Positions 11,501 through 20,816 of a stretch of DNA of 64,000 bases are shown here, one piece after another (position 1 is the first letter of the stretch; the number at the start of each line of letters is the position of its first letter). The position numbers were made by a program, and so were the translations under genes. Source of the DNA: Hydractinia symbiolongicarpus (taxonomy: Eukaryota > Cnidaria > Hydrozoa > Anthoathecata > Hydractiniidae); the NCBI RefSeq assembly GCF_029227915.1, contig NC_079879.1, positions 16,182,001 to 16,246,000 on the forward strand, in the 5' to 3' direction. The notes under the pieces were generated by a model. It had not been told where the DNA came from and did no database searches. It worked only from the letters and a program-made list of their open reading frames with translations.

Positions 11501-13532
11501 TGATTCACTACTTGTATACGCTTTTTCGAACGACAAATGTCGTGAATGATTTGTGTTATACTAATTGAACCGTAAATGCAGCATAAAATAAAGTTTGCCG
11601 GCGTGGTTAATATTCATTTTATACGCACTGTGTTTGTATATAGGTATATCTATGCTGACCCTCACCCCACCAATTGTACGAGAGTTGCAGCAAAGGAACG
11701 CGGAATATTTTGCTGACATCAACGATGGGGTTCTCGTTGCTCGTGTTAACATTGGATCACCATCTGAAAGGTATGCGTGCATGTTACACCCGATTTTTGC
11801 CATTTATTGTGTGTCAAAATCTTTAATTCATAAAAGTTTTTCTGGCTTTAGTTGAAATGAAAGCTTTTTGGTTGAATTTCCATTGAGTATAGTATGCGAA
11901 AGGTTGTATATATACTTGGTTGAAAACTTAGGCAAAGTTTTATCTGATTTAAAAAAGAAAAAATGGAGGATGCTAGTAAAAAGACATATATAATTTGCTA
12001 GTCGTTAGCCCGCGGAAAATCCACGGGTTTGCCGGTCCTTTTTATATATGCATTGAGTGCTTATTGCTATTGCGCAACTAAGCTACTATTTTGCGTGACA
12101 GACAGACAGACGTATACGGGTATTATAATATAGATAGTCAGTCTTCCGTTAAAAAATCCACGGGGTCACCCGTCCTTTATATATAGCATATTTCGGGAAA
12201 CCCACAAGTAAATGATGTTGAACGCCCTGAGAAGCGCTTAATAAAAACCGCAGAGTGTGCTACACGGTCGGGTGGAGCGCTTTAGTACGGGTATACAGTA
12301 TTTCCTAAAACTGTGCGGCCGCCTAGCGTTGGATGGCCCAGTGAAGCGCGTAATAAGAACCGCAAACAATGTCACACATTTAGGTGGAGCGCTTTAGGAA
12401 GTATGCAGGTTGTCGTGAATCGAGTAAAGCGCACAACATTATAGTGTTTCAGTTGTAATGTATTTTTGAAAATATAACTTTACTGAAACTTTAGCCCTAA
12501 GAAACTTTGTCGCAACTTCAGTTTAAATAACAACACAGAAAACAGCCCGTCGGTACCCCATTCAAAAATCCTTCAGCAATTTTATTTTTAGGAATACGCT
12601 TTTATGACAATAAAAAAGGTGTAGCTACGAAACTGCATTTTCATTAGGCATAAGAAAGATTTGAAAATTTTGTTGTAGCTATAGCTAGCTAGCTAACTGT
12701 ATTATTTGGCTACTTTCACTTTTTAGCAAGAGGTAGCTAAACAGCTAGCTAGAAAGCCCCCAGTTGCAACTTAGTAAAATCCCATTGGTAAAAATAACGC
12801 AAATAGAAATAATACTGGCTAAGATAAAAAGCTGTTATATCAAACTGAATAAAAAGGCTAGTTAGCTAGCTTACTTGAAATCTATATATACGTTCGTAGC
12901 CAAATTCTTATAATTGGTAAGTTCAAGATTTGTATGTGCCAAAAAAACGTAACAATTTATTTACCTTAACAAGTAAAAACATATAAAAAACAAAAATAAA
13001 CAGCTTTCAAAAGACAAAAACAGACTTACCAACTTCACTTCAACGCCACAGCTTTCAAAATGGCCGTATGTCTATTTCATATTCCTTCGTCCCGTAAAAA
13101 TCGGGTTCTGCGGGATTTTGCCGGGATTTTCCGAAAAAGCTGCGCGCAACCATTTTGAACAGACAGAATACGGCTATTATTAAAGAGATAAATAATTTTT
13201 TTTTAGCATAAATTGATCCTCGCAAATTTCTTTTTATAAAAACTCTGAAAAACAGTTATAAAAGATTTTCTAGAATATAGTATTATTTGGTTCTTTTATA
13301 TGCTTAGACTGTTTTGTTTACACAAAAATTATTTCGATAAGGTATATCTTATTGTTTTAGAGGTGGGTTGATGGCGAGAGATGTCATAATTTCCATCAAT
13401 AAGAAACCGGTAAAGACATCAACTGACGTGTATAAAGAAGTTCGAAAGGGCGAAACAATGGTCATTAATGTAAAACGCAACGGAAATACGCTCACCCTGA
13501 ATGTAGAACCTGAAATCACGAGCAGGCTATAA
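2512..13532 (+). CDS. HTRA2-like: HtrA/Omi-type serine protease, six exons
   Basis: Spliced gene with exons at 2512-3078, 5305-5499, 5603-5635, 5767-5947, 11644-11770 and 13361-13532. All junctions are GT-AG and the phases agree. The sum is 1275 nt, or 424 codons plus TAA, close to the size of animal HTRA2. The N-terminus (about 60 residues, basic, with a hydrophobic stretch) resembles a mitochondrial presequence and membrane anchor. The trypsin-like domain carries the full triad: His in VLTNAHV, Asp in [11 protein letters not shown], Ser in [10 protein letters not shown]. The last two exons encode one PDZ domain ([17 protein letters not shown]). In animals HTRA2 is a mitochondrial intermembrane-space quality-control protease. 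No obvious AVPx-type IAP-binding tetrapeptide is seen. The start at 2512 is the first Met of the open exon. An undetected upstream exon remains possible. The introns are crowded with transposon debris, but every coding exon is intact. Confidence 0.9.
3143..3921. mobile_element. TTAA-flanked MITE with poly-G/poly-C subterminal tracts
   Basis: Inverted termini CCCTATTCGGTCCGGGG / CCCCGGACCGAATAGGG are each flanked by TTAA (3139-3142 and 3922-3925). A TTAA duplication with termini starting CCC fits a piggyBac-type non-autonomous element, with Kolobok as an alternative because it also uses TTAA. Long G and C homopolymers lie just inside the two ends. No coding capacity is seen. It sits in intron 1 of the HtrA gene. 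Confidence 0.8.
4306..5042 (+). pseudogene. Penelope-like retroelement C-terminal fragment with GIY-YIG endonuclease
   Basis: The frame 4584-5042 (152 aa) opens with a Cys-rich linker ([15 protein letters not shown], then [10 protein letters not shown]). It continues with [22 protein letters not shown] and then ITWKIIGQC. This is the order of the Penelope linker and the GIY-YIG endonuclease (Y...YIG, then K/R-x-x-x-H-x-x-S-F). Just upstream, in another frame, [16 protein letters not shown] matches the segment that normally links reverse transcriptase to the endonuclease, so at least one frame break separates them. The reverse transcriptase itself is absent. The fragment lies in intron 1 of the HtrA gene. 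The family call is confident and the fragment is non-functional. Confidence 0.85.
4411..4571. repeat. Inverted duplication inside the Penelope fragment
   Basis: Arms of about 73 bp (about 4411-4484 and 4499-4571) are near-perfect reverse complements around a ~15-nt spacer. Each arm encodes the same Penelope segment (NNIKVSYS) on opposite strands, so this is a head-to-head duplication of the element. Confidence 0.8.
6062..8521 (-). pseudogene. Tigger/pogo-type transposon, internally deleted
   Basis: Minus-strand remnants of a DDE_1 (pogo/Tigger) transposase. At 7195-7107 the N-terminus reads [20 protein letters not shown], like a CENP-B-type HTH start, followed by an in-frame stop. At about 7095-6965 comes a GEKLP...[14 protein letters not shown] segment. 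At 6962-6690 comes the catalytic segment with VDNCPAHPH (second Asp) and [16 protein letters not shown]. At 6620-6237 comes the acidic C-terminus. The middle of the protein is missing and the pieces are out of frame. The outer end at 6062 reads CAGTTTAACCCCGATTTTTC, typical of Tigger termini. A degenerate counterpart near 8500-8521 may be the other end, with a younger MITE (7397-8321) lying between. The whole lies in intron 4 of the HtrA gene. The right boundary is uncertain. Confidence 0.75.
7397..8321. mobile_element. CAGT-ended MITE with TA duplication and internal repeats
   Basis: Termini CAGTACAGTCTGAATGTAAT and its reverse complement are flanked by TA on both sides (7395-7396 and 8322-8323). 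A TA duplication and CAGT ends fit a Tigger/mariner-type non-autonomous element. The interior (about 7770-8100) holds about six imperfect copies of a ~55-bp unit containing TTTCTATCGCCGCTTTTCG and AAAATGCGATCTAAAAAA. No protein-coding potential is seen. Confidence 0.8.
8430..11500 (-). pseudogene. Decayed minus-strand coding element, family not identified
   Basis: Several short minus-strand frames (8794-8426, 10061-9693, 10746-10501, 11293-10955) have protein-like composition but are separated by stops and frame changes. Readable pieces include a [10 protein letters not shown] segment, a [15 protein letters not shown] segment and a [14 protein letters not shown]...GLGGLN segment. The order from about 11.3 down to 8.4 kb suggests one old element. 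The pieces resemble a repetitive ORF family I associate with cnidarian genomes, but I cannot name its class. It fills the second half of HtrA intron 4 and does not look functional. Confidence 0.4.
11998..12134 (-). mobile_element. Short Helitron-like element, minus strand
   Basis: Read on the minus strand it begins TCTATATTATAATACCCGTA at 12134, carries a short GTCT run, then a CCGTGGA/TCCGCGG hairpin about 10 nt before a terminal CTAG at 11998. A TC start, a subterminal 3' hairpin and a CTRR end are Helitron hallmarks. It is far too short to code for protein. Confidence 0.7.
12135..13000 (-). repeat. Helitron-related repeat, inverted orientation
   Basis: Non-coding sequence with segments matching, in reverse complement, the repeats near 52.8 and 58.4 kb (for example the GCGCTCCACC block and GCTAGCTAG-rich tracts at 12690-12880). 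It lies in intron 5 of the HtrA gene. Ends are not sharply defined. Confidence 0.5.
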
Positions 13533-14112
13533 TGTTTTGAGGGAGATTACATAGTAGCTACTATTTTAAATTTTATGTGCAGACGCTCAGGTTAACATAC
13601 TATGCAAGTTCCTTTCTCGTGTTTTTTACTGCATATGAAAAAAGTGTGATTTTTCAAACTATGAAATGAGACAGTGATGATACGGTTTATGATCTCGTGT
13701 AGTGACAATGTCGTTAACTATACCTTATGAAGACCGTCTAATGGGTATATAATGCAGTGTCCGTCCTAATTGTAATTTGCGTGGTTCATAATATTTTTTA
13801 AATATTTAAAATATTTTTGTTCAAAGAATTTCTAATAAATGTTACAAAGTAGCTAGTAGTTTTTGGTAAAAGCGAGGTATAAAAGTTATCTTCGCTTTAA
13901 TATTTTGCAGTCAACTTCTGAGTTTTAAAACTCAAAAAATAGTGTGTTGAATAATTTCGAACTGTAAGTCTTTTATTGAAATATGGGCATTTTGTTTTAT
14001 TTTATTTCAGATGTTACACACCACTCTCACACTACAGAGGATTGTTACGATATCAGGGGGAATTGTGTAGCTTTTTATTGTAATTATCTTTAGGGTATAA
14101 TATATTCTAAGA
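13533..14112. other. Intergenic DNA / 3' UTR of the HtrA gene
   Basis: AT-rich sequence between two host genes on the same strand. It should contain the 3' UTR of the protease gene and the promoter of the Mpv17-like gene. An AATAAA-like motif (TCTAATAAATG) lies near 13830. No other gene is seen. Confidence 0.4.
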
Positions 14113-14781
14113 ATGTTGTACACCAGAATGCTTCATAGTATAAAGAGAATACATGTGTTTATCTACAAAAACTCCAAAAAGCTATACACAACTTCGTTTA
14201 AAAAATATTTGGTATTAACAAACGCTACGTTAACGTCCACACTATTCACCGCTAGTGATTTCGTTGAACAAAAAATATTCGAACAGAGAAAAACCACAGA
14301 AGTACGAAGATTAATTGCTTTCACGAGTTGTGGCTTTCTCTTTGGTATGTATGGCCATTATTGGTACCGCATAATGAGCAAAATCCCCACAGTTGCGAAC
14401 TTTCCGAATAGGCAAGCTTTATTATACCAGATCATGTTTTCGCCATTGGAATATTTTTCGTTTTATACTTTTATCGGAGCTGTGGAAGGAGAGACTGTTG
14501 AAGAAATAAAACATGAAATTAAAAATAAATTCTTGGTCACATACGCCTTGGATTGGTTGATTTATTATCCGTTCTTATACTGCAACATTAGATACGTTCC
14601 ACTGCATTTGCGTGTGACGATAGATAATATGTTTGGATTTTGTTGGACAGTGTTTCTGTCGTACGTCAAACATCATTCTGCGAAAGATTGGACGGGATAT
14701 TTTTATGACGTCGTAGCGAATAGTAAAAATTGGCAAAGCAATCGAGTATTTGATCTTGTTAGTGAAATAATAAATACTTAA
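14113..14781 (+). CDS. Mpv17/PMP22-family membrane protein
   Basis: Single-exon frame of 222 aa. The Mpv17/PMP22 layout is present. An N-terminal basic segment is followed by a first membrane helix (LTSTLFTASDFVEQKI). Then comes GFLFGMYGHYWYRIM, equivalent to the family's G-P-x-x-H-x-W-Y box. A long helix follows, and the C-terminal signature reads LDWLIYYPFLYCNIRYVPLH, then a W-x-x-x-LSY segment. Family members are four-helix proteins of mitochondrial inner membrane or peroxisome, thought to act as non-selective channels. The basic N-terminus favours mitochondria. It lacks introns, unlike its neighbour, so a retrocopy is possible, although the frame is intact. The first Met at 14113 is used; a second at 14128 is also possible. 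Confidence 0.88.
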   Translation: MLYTRMLHSIKRIHVFIYKNSKKLYTTSFKKYLVLTNATLTSTLFTASDFVEQKIFEQRKTTEVRRLIAFTSCGFLFGMYGHYWYRIMSKIPTVANFPNRQALLYQIMFSPLEYFSFYTFIGAVEGETVEEIKHEIKNKFLVTYALDWLIYYPFLYCNIRYVPLHLRVTIDNMFGFCWTVFLSYVKHHSAKDWTGYFYDVVANSKNWQSNRVFDLVSEIINT

Positions 14782-15660
14782 TTAACGTTAATTTTGTAAG
14801 AAACACACTTTTTTGACCACCACCCTCCCTCCCCTAGTTAGATGATTTTACATCATTTTTTCATAATCTCGTGCCATATTTTAGTAAAAGCACATACCCA
14901 AATTATTTTTTATTTTCTATGTAATATTAATGGTCTAATATTATCGTTTACAATTTCGTTTGCTAATTAACCTTAATTTTTGGTTCTTTATTCTCTTTGA
15001 TTCGTCTGATCAAATTCCTATCCAATATCTTTGGCACTGGTGAAAGTGCTTTGCATGCAATAGATTTTATAGATTTTATTTTAGGATTCTAATAAATTAT
15101 TTTCATCAAACCTTAAGATCCACGTGACTAACCACTATTTTTAACTTTTTTGGCTTATGCCAGGGCTACTAATTTTTAGTTCAGCATCTAATTTCAATTT
15201 CAATGCTACAATTATTTTCGGTTTCGATTTCCTACGTTGTACGTTTTGGTTTCATGGGGGAAGTAGCCTCAAAATTTAGATCAATAAATGTTTGAATAAA
15301 AACACTTTTTTACAATGCAAAAAATACAAATTGAAATTTTCATATAAGAAAATAAACTATTTTTTTATAGCATTTTCTTGGTTTAAAACATTGCTCCAAT
15401 AGATGTGAAGCTCTGGTGAAAATTTTAAGTTAAAATATGCAGCGCTTCAAAAGTTACGAAGGACGGTGAATGGTGTTCTGTGAAAAACGCAAAATAAAAC
15501 AATATATATACAAATTCAAAGTTTAAAATACTCCAATGTTCTATAAAGTATAATATATGTGGCTAAAATGCATCAGGTTCATACATGGGTCCTTTCTTTT
15601 GCTTAATTTTGTAACTTTTTGACTTACACTGCCCACGAAGTACTTCCATCTCTTCTTTGA
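14782..15660. other. Non-coding AT-rich region downstream of the Mpv17-like gene
   Basis: No gene, splice signals or repeat ends are recognised. Probably 3' UTR and intergenic DNA. The region ends at the CCCAGTGGGCAC terminus. Confidence 0.4.
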
Positions 15661-16130
15661 CCCAGTGGGCACATAACGTTATTATAACGTTATTTTTAAG
15701 TGTTTTTGTGGTTGCAACGTTCGGAACCAAAAAATGACGTTATTTAACGCTTCTTTTGCAGCGTTTTCCATACAAACCTAAATAAAACGTTTTTAAAACG
15801 GTATGAAAAAAACGTTCTTCAAATACCGCTTAAATGACGCATTTTTAACGTTAATAGTGTGACGTTATTAAAACGGTATACGATTAAACGTTTTTGTAAC
15901 GTTTCTTTTCTAACGTTATTAAGACAAACATAAGATTTAACGTTTAATAAACGTTGTGAAAAAAAAGTTTTTTACACGCCACTAAATGACGTATTTTTAA
16001 CGTTATTAGTGTGACGTTATAAAAACGGTATACGATTAGACGTTTTTGTAACATTTCTTTTGTAACGTTATGTTAAAGAAACCAAAAGTTACGTTTTTAA
16101 ATAACAATATTACAATAGCGTCGTTTGCGT
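15661..16130 (+). repeat. ACGTTATT subterminal array with CCCAGTGGGCAC tip (left)
   Basis: After CCCAGTGGGCACA comes about 450 bp of degenerate repeats built on AACGTTATTA/AACGTTTTTA, including two related ~100-bp blocks (GACGTATTTTTAACGTTA). The array matches in length and motif, in inverted orientation, the one ending at 26296. It is probably a subterminal region of a DNA transposon or MITE. Confidence 0.65.
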
Positions 16131-17172
16131 AGTACTGGTAAAGGCGCGTAATCACCCTGTAGGCAACTTTTTTTCAGATATCTATTTTATAGTAAAAAAG
16201 ATATACATGAGAAAACATTATCCTGAAATTTTTATTGAAAACTGACAACCAGAACATGTTCGAATGTTTCATAGAAATAGCAAACTCACCCCAATTTCTC
16301 TTCGCCTACAGAACCGCCATTGCATTTCATTGCACGAATCATGCGATAATAAACGCACGGCAAAATCGATCACATGGTTGCTGGATTCATTCCATTGCAG
16401 AAAAAATAATGAATGAGGGAGAGTATCCGTAGGTGTGTTTTCATCGTAATGCTTTTATAAATGTATCCACAAAGTTCCGAACATGATAAATCAGATAAAT
16501 CAATCGAAGTTTCTGTGTTACTCTTTATTATTTAAACGTTTTAACAAACTGAAATCAGACTTCTTTGCAACACTGACTTCGCCTCGCTAGCTGTCTTACT
16601 TTTTGATTATTTTCCTTTGTTCAAACAGTTAGTCATTATCAGATCTAGACAGTTAGAATATCTAAATTTGTAGAATTTCCCCTTTCATACTCTAAATTTA
16701 ATTATCTCCATAGTGCTGCAACTACCTTTAACTATCACAATGAGCATTCTCCCCCGTTGGGTATTTTAGCTTAAAATATGCAGTAATCCCTGTCAAGCTA
16801 AGGAAAAAAGAAAGAGCGTGATAAGCATTAATTATCATAATTCATAACCACGAGGCATGCTGTGATTTTTTCTTTCTTTTTTGTTTTGTCTGGTCTCCAA
16901 AAACAATGACGAATAGAATAGAAGAAAATTAAATCTAAATGGAGAAAGTGATACGGATGTTTTTACGCGCGGGCACTTTTTTAAACAGAACTTAAATTTC
17001 TTTCCACTTTTTCATGCCATGTTTTGAAAAGATAAAACAAGCCAAAAAAACAGCATGTGAACGGAGCCTACCATATTAGCGATTTTATCGAACTCCATCT
17101 CAGAGCTCATTTAAAGTTAAGGCCGTTTGTTTACCTACGGTTTCACACAAACATTTTGCGACGGCCCGCTTA
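16131..17172. other. Non-coding DNA
   Basis: No recognisable gene. A 65-codon frame at 16235-16432 has no domain and no context supporting expression. Confidence 0.4.
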
Positions 17173-17194
17173 TCTATATTATAATGCCCGTATA

Positions 17195-17287
<93 letters not shown>

Positions 17288-17371
17288 GTCACGCAAAATG
17301 GTAGCTTAGCTATGCAATGCGGTATAAAAAGGACGGGCGAACCCGTGGATTTTCCACGGGCTAACGACTAG
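17173..17371 (+). mobile_element. Short non-autonomous Helitron-like element
   Basis: It begins TCTATATTATAATGCCCGTA right after an A and ends with a hairpin CCGTGGATTTTCCACGG, eight further bases and CTAG, followed by T. An A|TC...CTAG|T insertion with a subterminal hairpin is diagnostic of Helitrons. The element is 199 bp, with a (GTCT)n tract occupying nearly half of it. Confidence 0.8.
17195..17288 (+). repeat. (GTCT)n microsatellite
   Basis: An uninterrupted run of about 22 GTCT units inside the short Helitron-like element; it yields false open frames of CLSV repeats. Confidence 0.95.
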
Positions 17372-18004
17372 TTAGACAAGAATAAGAGATCAACAAGATC
17401 GTTAAATATGGCGGCTGGAAAAAACAAACAATAAATTCAAGATAATAAAGTACCATTATTTCCATTTCTAGTACGTTTTACATCCTCAAATTTTCAGGAA
17501 AGTCATAACTCCGTCTGAACTTTGAAATAATTAAATAAAATGTATATGTTAATTTTTTTCGATAAGGGTGATTACGCGCCTTTAAAGACGTGCTAATTTT
17601 AGCCCCCAGGGAGCAACATATTCAACAAAACACGCGTAGTTCGGTAGCCCATTGTTTTAATGCGAGCAACTTGTCTCGTTGTCCCATTCACATCATCGCT
17701 TCCAGAACTCTGTCTCTTACTTGTGGCTTGGTAGTCAAAAGAGAAAAGGAATCCGGGGACGAGGTTGAAGACCCTCAGCCATTGCGAGCTATGAGTGTTT
17801 AATTTTGTGGGCACATGGTCTAGTGGGCAATAATGATGGCGGAAAGAGATAGCGGTGGAAAGTTGTATATATTTTAGGAACTGTATATTCGCACGCACTT
17901 ACTTTAATGTGACGTAAACTGCGTATTAATAGTGGGTAGCGCTATTCATACGTAACATATGACATATTTACGCGGGAAAAAAGGAAAAAAAGAATCGAAA
18001 GATT
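17372..18004. other. Non-coding DNA between repeats
   Basis: Two overlapping short frames on opposite strands (17590-17802 and 17599-17898) lack domains and mirror each other. I see no supportable gene. Confidence 0.4.
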
Positions 18005-18229
18005 TTGATGACTTGGCTTTCATGTCGTGTTGTAATGACCTGCATGCTTAGCCTGCCGTACAAAGTGAGTTTTTTCTTGAAATTTTGATGACTTGGCTTT
18101 TGTGTCAGTGTTGTAATGACCTGCATGCTTAGCCTGCCGTACAAAGTGAGTTTTTTCTTGAAATTTTGATGACTTAGCTTTTGTGTCAGTGTTGTAATGA
18201 CCTGCATGTTTAACCTGCCATACAAATTG
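18005..18229 (+). repeat. Tandem repeat, ~81-bp unit, nearly three copies
   Basis: Units starting TTGATGACTTGGCTTT at about 18005, 18085 and 18166 share TGTAATGACCTGCATGCTTA and GCCTGCCGTACAAAGTGAG. The third copy is partial and more diverged. Confidence 0.9.
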
Positions 18230-18344
18230 TTTCCTTATTTTATTCTAGTTTTCGTCCATACCATACCGATGTGGAGAAGTTGGATAAAAAAGCAACACGT
18301 GATAGAAACATCAAATGAGAAAAAAAATTATTATTTAGTATCTA

Positions 18345-18901
18345 TATATCTATATTTTTGCAAAGTGGATTATATTCTTCACAATTTCCTTTAACAAATT
18401 CTATAAAACATCGCCTATAAAATTGTTCTGTAATTTACCAAACTTTAACGTTAAAATAGTATTGACGTCAAAGGAAAGTTAATTAAGATTAGTAAAGCCA
18501 TTATATTGCACTTTTAAATCTAAGGCTAAATAACTTGGAAACGGGTGGAAATAACTGACGTCATCTCCTGCGTGGGTAACTAGGGACTACCTGGGACCAA
18601 TTTGGGTAAGTTGTCCAAACCTGGGTCACCAAATCCGTTTCGGAATGGACGGGTTAATGACTTCATAAAAATACCTTAAACCCTAATATCTCTGCATCCG
18701 TTTGTCAAAAGTACACGATCCTATACATTTTCTTGATCAGCGTTTCAAGATCTATACGATAAAGGCAACAGGCATACACATTTCTGAAAAAAAAATTTTG
18801 TGTTCTGACATGTCTCTGCTGACATCATCAAAATTTAAATGACGGTTGTTTTTCTCTGTTATCCTGCCTAAGTGGATTTTTCCACGGGCCTTATCGACTT
18901 G
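18345..18901 (+). mobile_element. Helitron-like unit 1 of a tandem array
   Basis: Starts near TCTATATATCTATATTTTTG and ends with the hairpin GTGGATTTTTCCAC, GGGCCTTATCGA and CTTG (a CTRR variant). The interior shares TAACTTGGAAACGGGTGG and GTGGGTAACTAGGGACTACC with the following units. Non-coding. Confidence 0.65.
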
Positions 18902-19473
18902 TCTCTATAATAATACGCTAATTCTGTCTGTCTGTCACTTTTGCAAAGTTGATAAAATATCTTTGATAAAGTCTATAAAACATCGCCTATAAATTTGTTC
19001 TGTACATTAGCAAACTTTGATGTTAAGCAATATTGACGTCAAAGGAGAGTATATTAAGATTAGTAAAGCCATTGCATTGCACTTTTAAACTTAACGCTAA
19101 ATAACTTGGAAACGGGTGGAAATAATTGACGTCATCTCCTGCGTGGGTAACTAGGGACTACCTGGGACCTATTTGGGTAGGTTTTCCAAACCTGGGTCCC
19201 CGAATCCGTTTCGGAATGCACGGGTTGATGACGTCATCAAAAAACCTTCAAACCCTGATATCTTTGCACCCGTTTATCAAAAGTACATGATCTTATACAT
19301 TTTCTTGATCAGTGCTTCAAGATCTATACGATGAAGGCAACAGGCATACACATTTCTGAAAAAAAAAATTTGTGTTCTGACATGTCTCTGCTGACGTCAT
19401 CAAAATTTAAATGACGGTTCTTTTTCTCTGTTATCCTGCCTAAATGGATTTTTCCACGGGCCTTATCGACTAG
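18902..19473 (+). mobile_element. Helitron-like unit 2 of a tandem array
   Basis: Begins TCTCTATAATAATACGCTAA directly after unit 1 and ends GTGGATTTTTCCACGGG...CGACTAG style: hairpin then CTAG at 19470-19473. The interior is close to unit 1. Non-coding. Confidence 0.75.
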
Positions 19474-19476
19474 TAA

Positions 19477-20092
19477 TCTCTTATAATAATACAGAGACTG
19501 TGTCTGTTTGTAACAGGCAAAGTGGATATCGTCATTTTCCTTTGATGTCGCCGAAAAATTTATGTCTAATATGTTAAATTTTCTGACGTTATGGCGCGAC
19601 GTCAATAACACTACTTTAACGTTAATATCCTATACTAAAATACTGAAGCCATTACAGCGCACCTAAAACTTTGAGGCTAAAAAACTTGGAAACGAGGTGG
19701 TGACGTCAATGATTTTTCACCGCATGGGTAACTAGGGACCACCTAGGACCAATTTGGGTAAGTTTCCCAAACATGGGTCCCCAAATCCGTTTCGAAATGG
19801 ACGGGTTGATGACGTCTTCAATAAATCTTTAAACCTTAATATCTCTGCAACGGTTTGTCAAAGATACATGGTCCCATACATTTTCTTGATCAGCGTTTCG
19901 AGATCTATAAGATGAAGGCAACGGGTATACAAATTTTAAAAGAAAATTTTTTTGTTGTTTTATTAGGGACTTTGCTGACGTCAGCAAAATTTTTAAACCC
20001 TTATATCTCATTAACCATTTATCAAAAGCACGTGATTACATACATTTTCTTGATCGGCGTTTTAAGCTCTTTTCCACGGCAATATCGACTAG
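19477..20092 (+). mobile_element. Helitron-like unit 3 of a tandem array
   Basis: Begins TCTCTTATAATAATACAGAG and ends TTTTCCACGGCAATATCGAC plus TAG. The left arm of the 3' hairpin is eroded, but the CTAG end (20089-20092) is kept. Non-coding. Confidence 0.65.
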
Positions 20093-20816
20093 TCTATATA
20101 ATAATACGCCAGTTCCGTGTCTCTGTGTGACAGGCAAAGTGGATATCTTCATTTTACTTTGATCTTACCGAAATTTTCTTTGAAGTAACCGAAAAATTCA
20201 TGTCTAATATGTTAAATTTTCTGACGTTACGGTGCGACGTCAATAACACTACTTTAACGTCAATATGTAAATTAATGAAGTCGTTACAGTGCACTTAAAA
20301 CTTTGAGACCAAATAACTTGGAAACGAGGTGGTGACGTCAATGATTTTTCACCGCGTGGGTAACTAGGGACCACCTGGGACTAATTTAGGTAAGTTTCCC
20401 AAACCTGGGTCCTTGAATCCGTTTCGGAATGGATAGGCTGATGACGTCGTCACAAAACCTACAAACCCCATTATCTCTGTAACCGTTTGTCAAAAGTTCA
20501 TGTTCCTATACATTTTTTTTGATGAATGCAACGGGTGTACGAATTTGCGAAGAAACTTTTTTTGGAACTTTTGGTAGGAACTTTGCTGACGTCAGCAAAA
20601 TTTTTATACCCCTATATCTCCTTAGGCGTTTTTCAAAAACATACGATGCTATACATTATTTTGATCAGCGTTTCAACCTCTGCACATTACAGACAACAAA
20701 TGACTAAATTTCACCAATTTTCTTTTTGTATATGCACTGCTGACATCAGCAAAAAATCTAAAGCAACCTATTTTTCCATTGCCTTAGTGGATTTTTCCAC
20801 GGGCCTTATCGACTAG
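20093..20816 (+). mobile_element. Helitron-like unit 4 of a tandem array
   Basis: Begins TCTATATAATAATACGCCAG immediately after unit 3 and ends with the GTGGATTTTTCCAC hairpin and CTAG at 20813-20816, followed by T. It shares the conserved GGTGACGTCAATG and GGGTAACTAGGGACC interior. Non-coding. Confidence 0.75.

Noticed and set aside
17057-17371. Frame with CLSV repeats
   Set aside because: It is the translation of a (GTCT)n microsatellite inside a short Helitron-like element.
17173-17371. CRISPR-like direct repeats
   Set aside because: Eukaryotic microsatellite without spacers; no cas genes in a clearly eukaryotic window.
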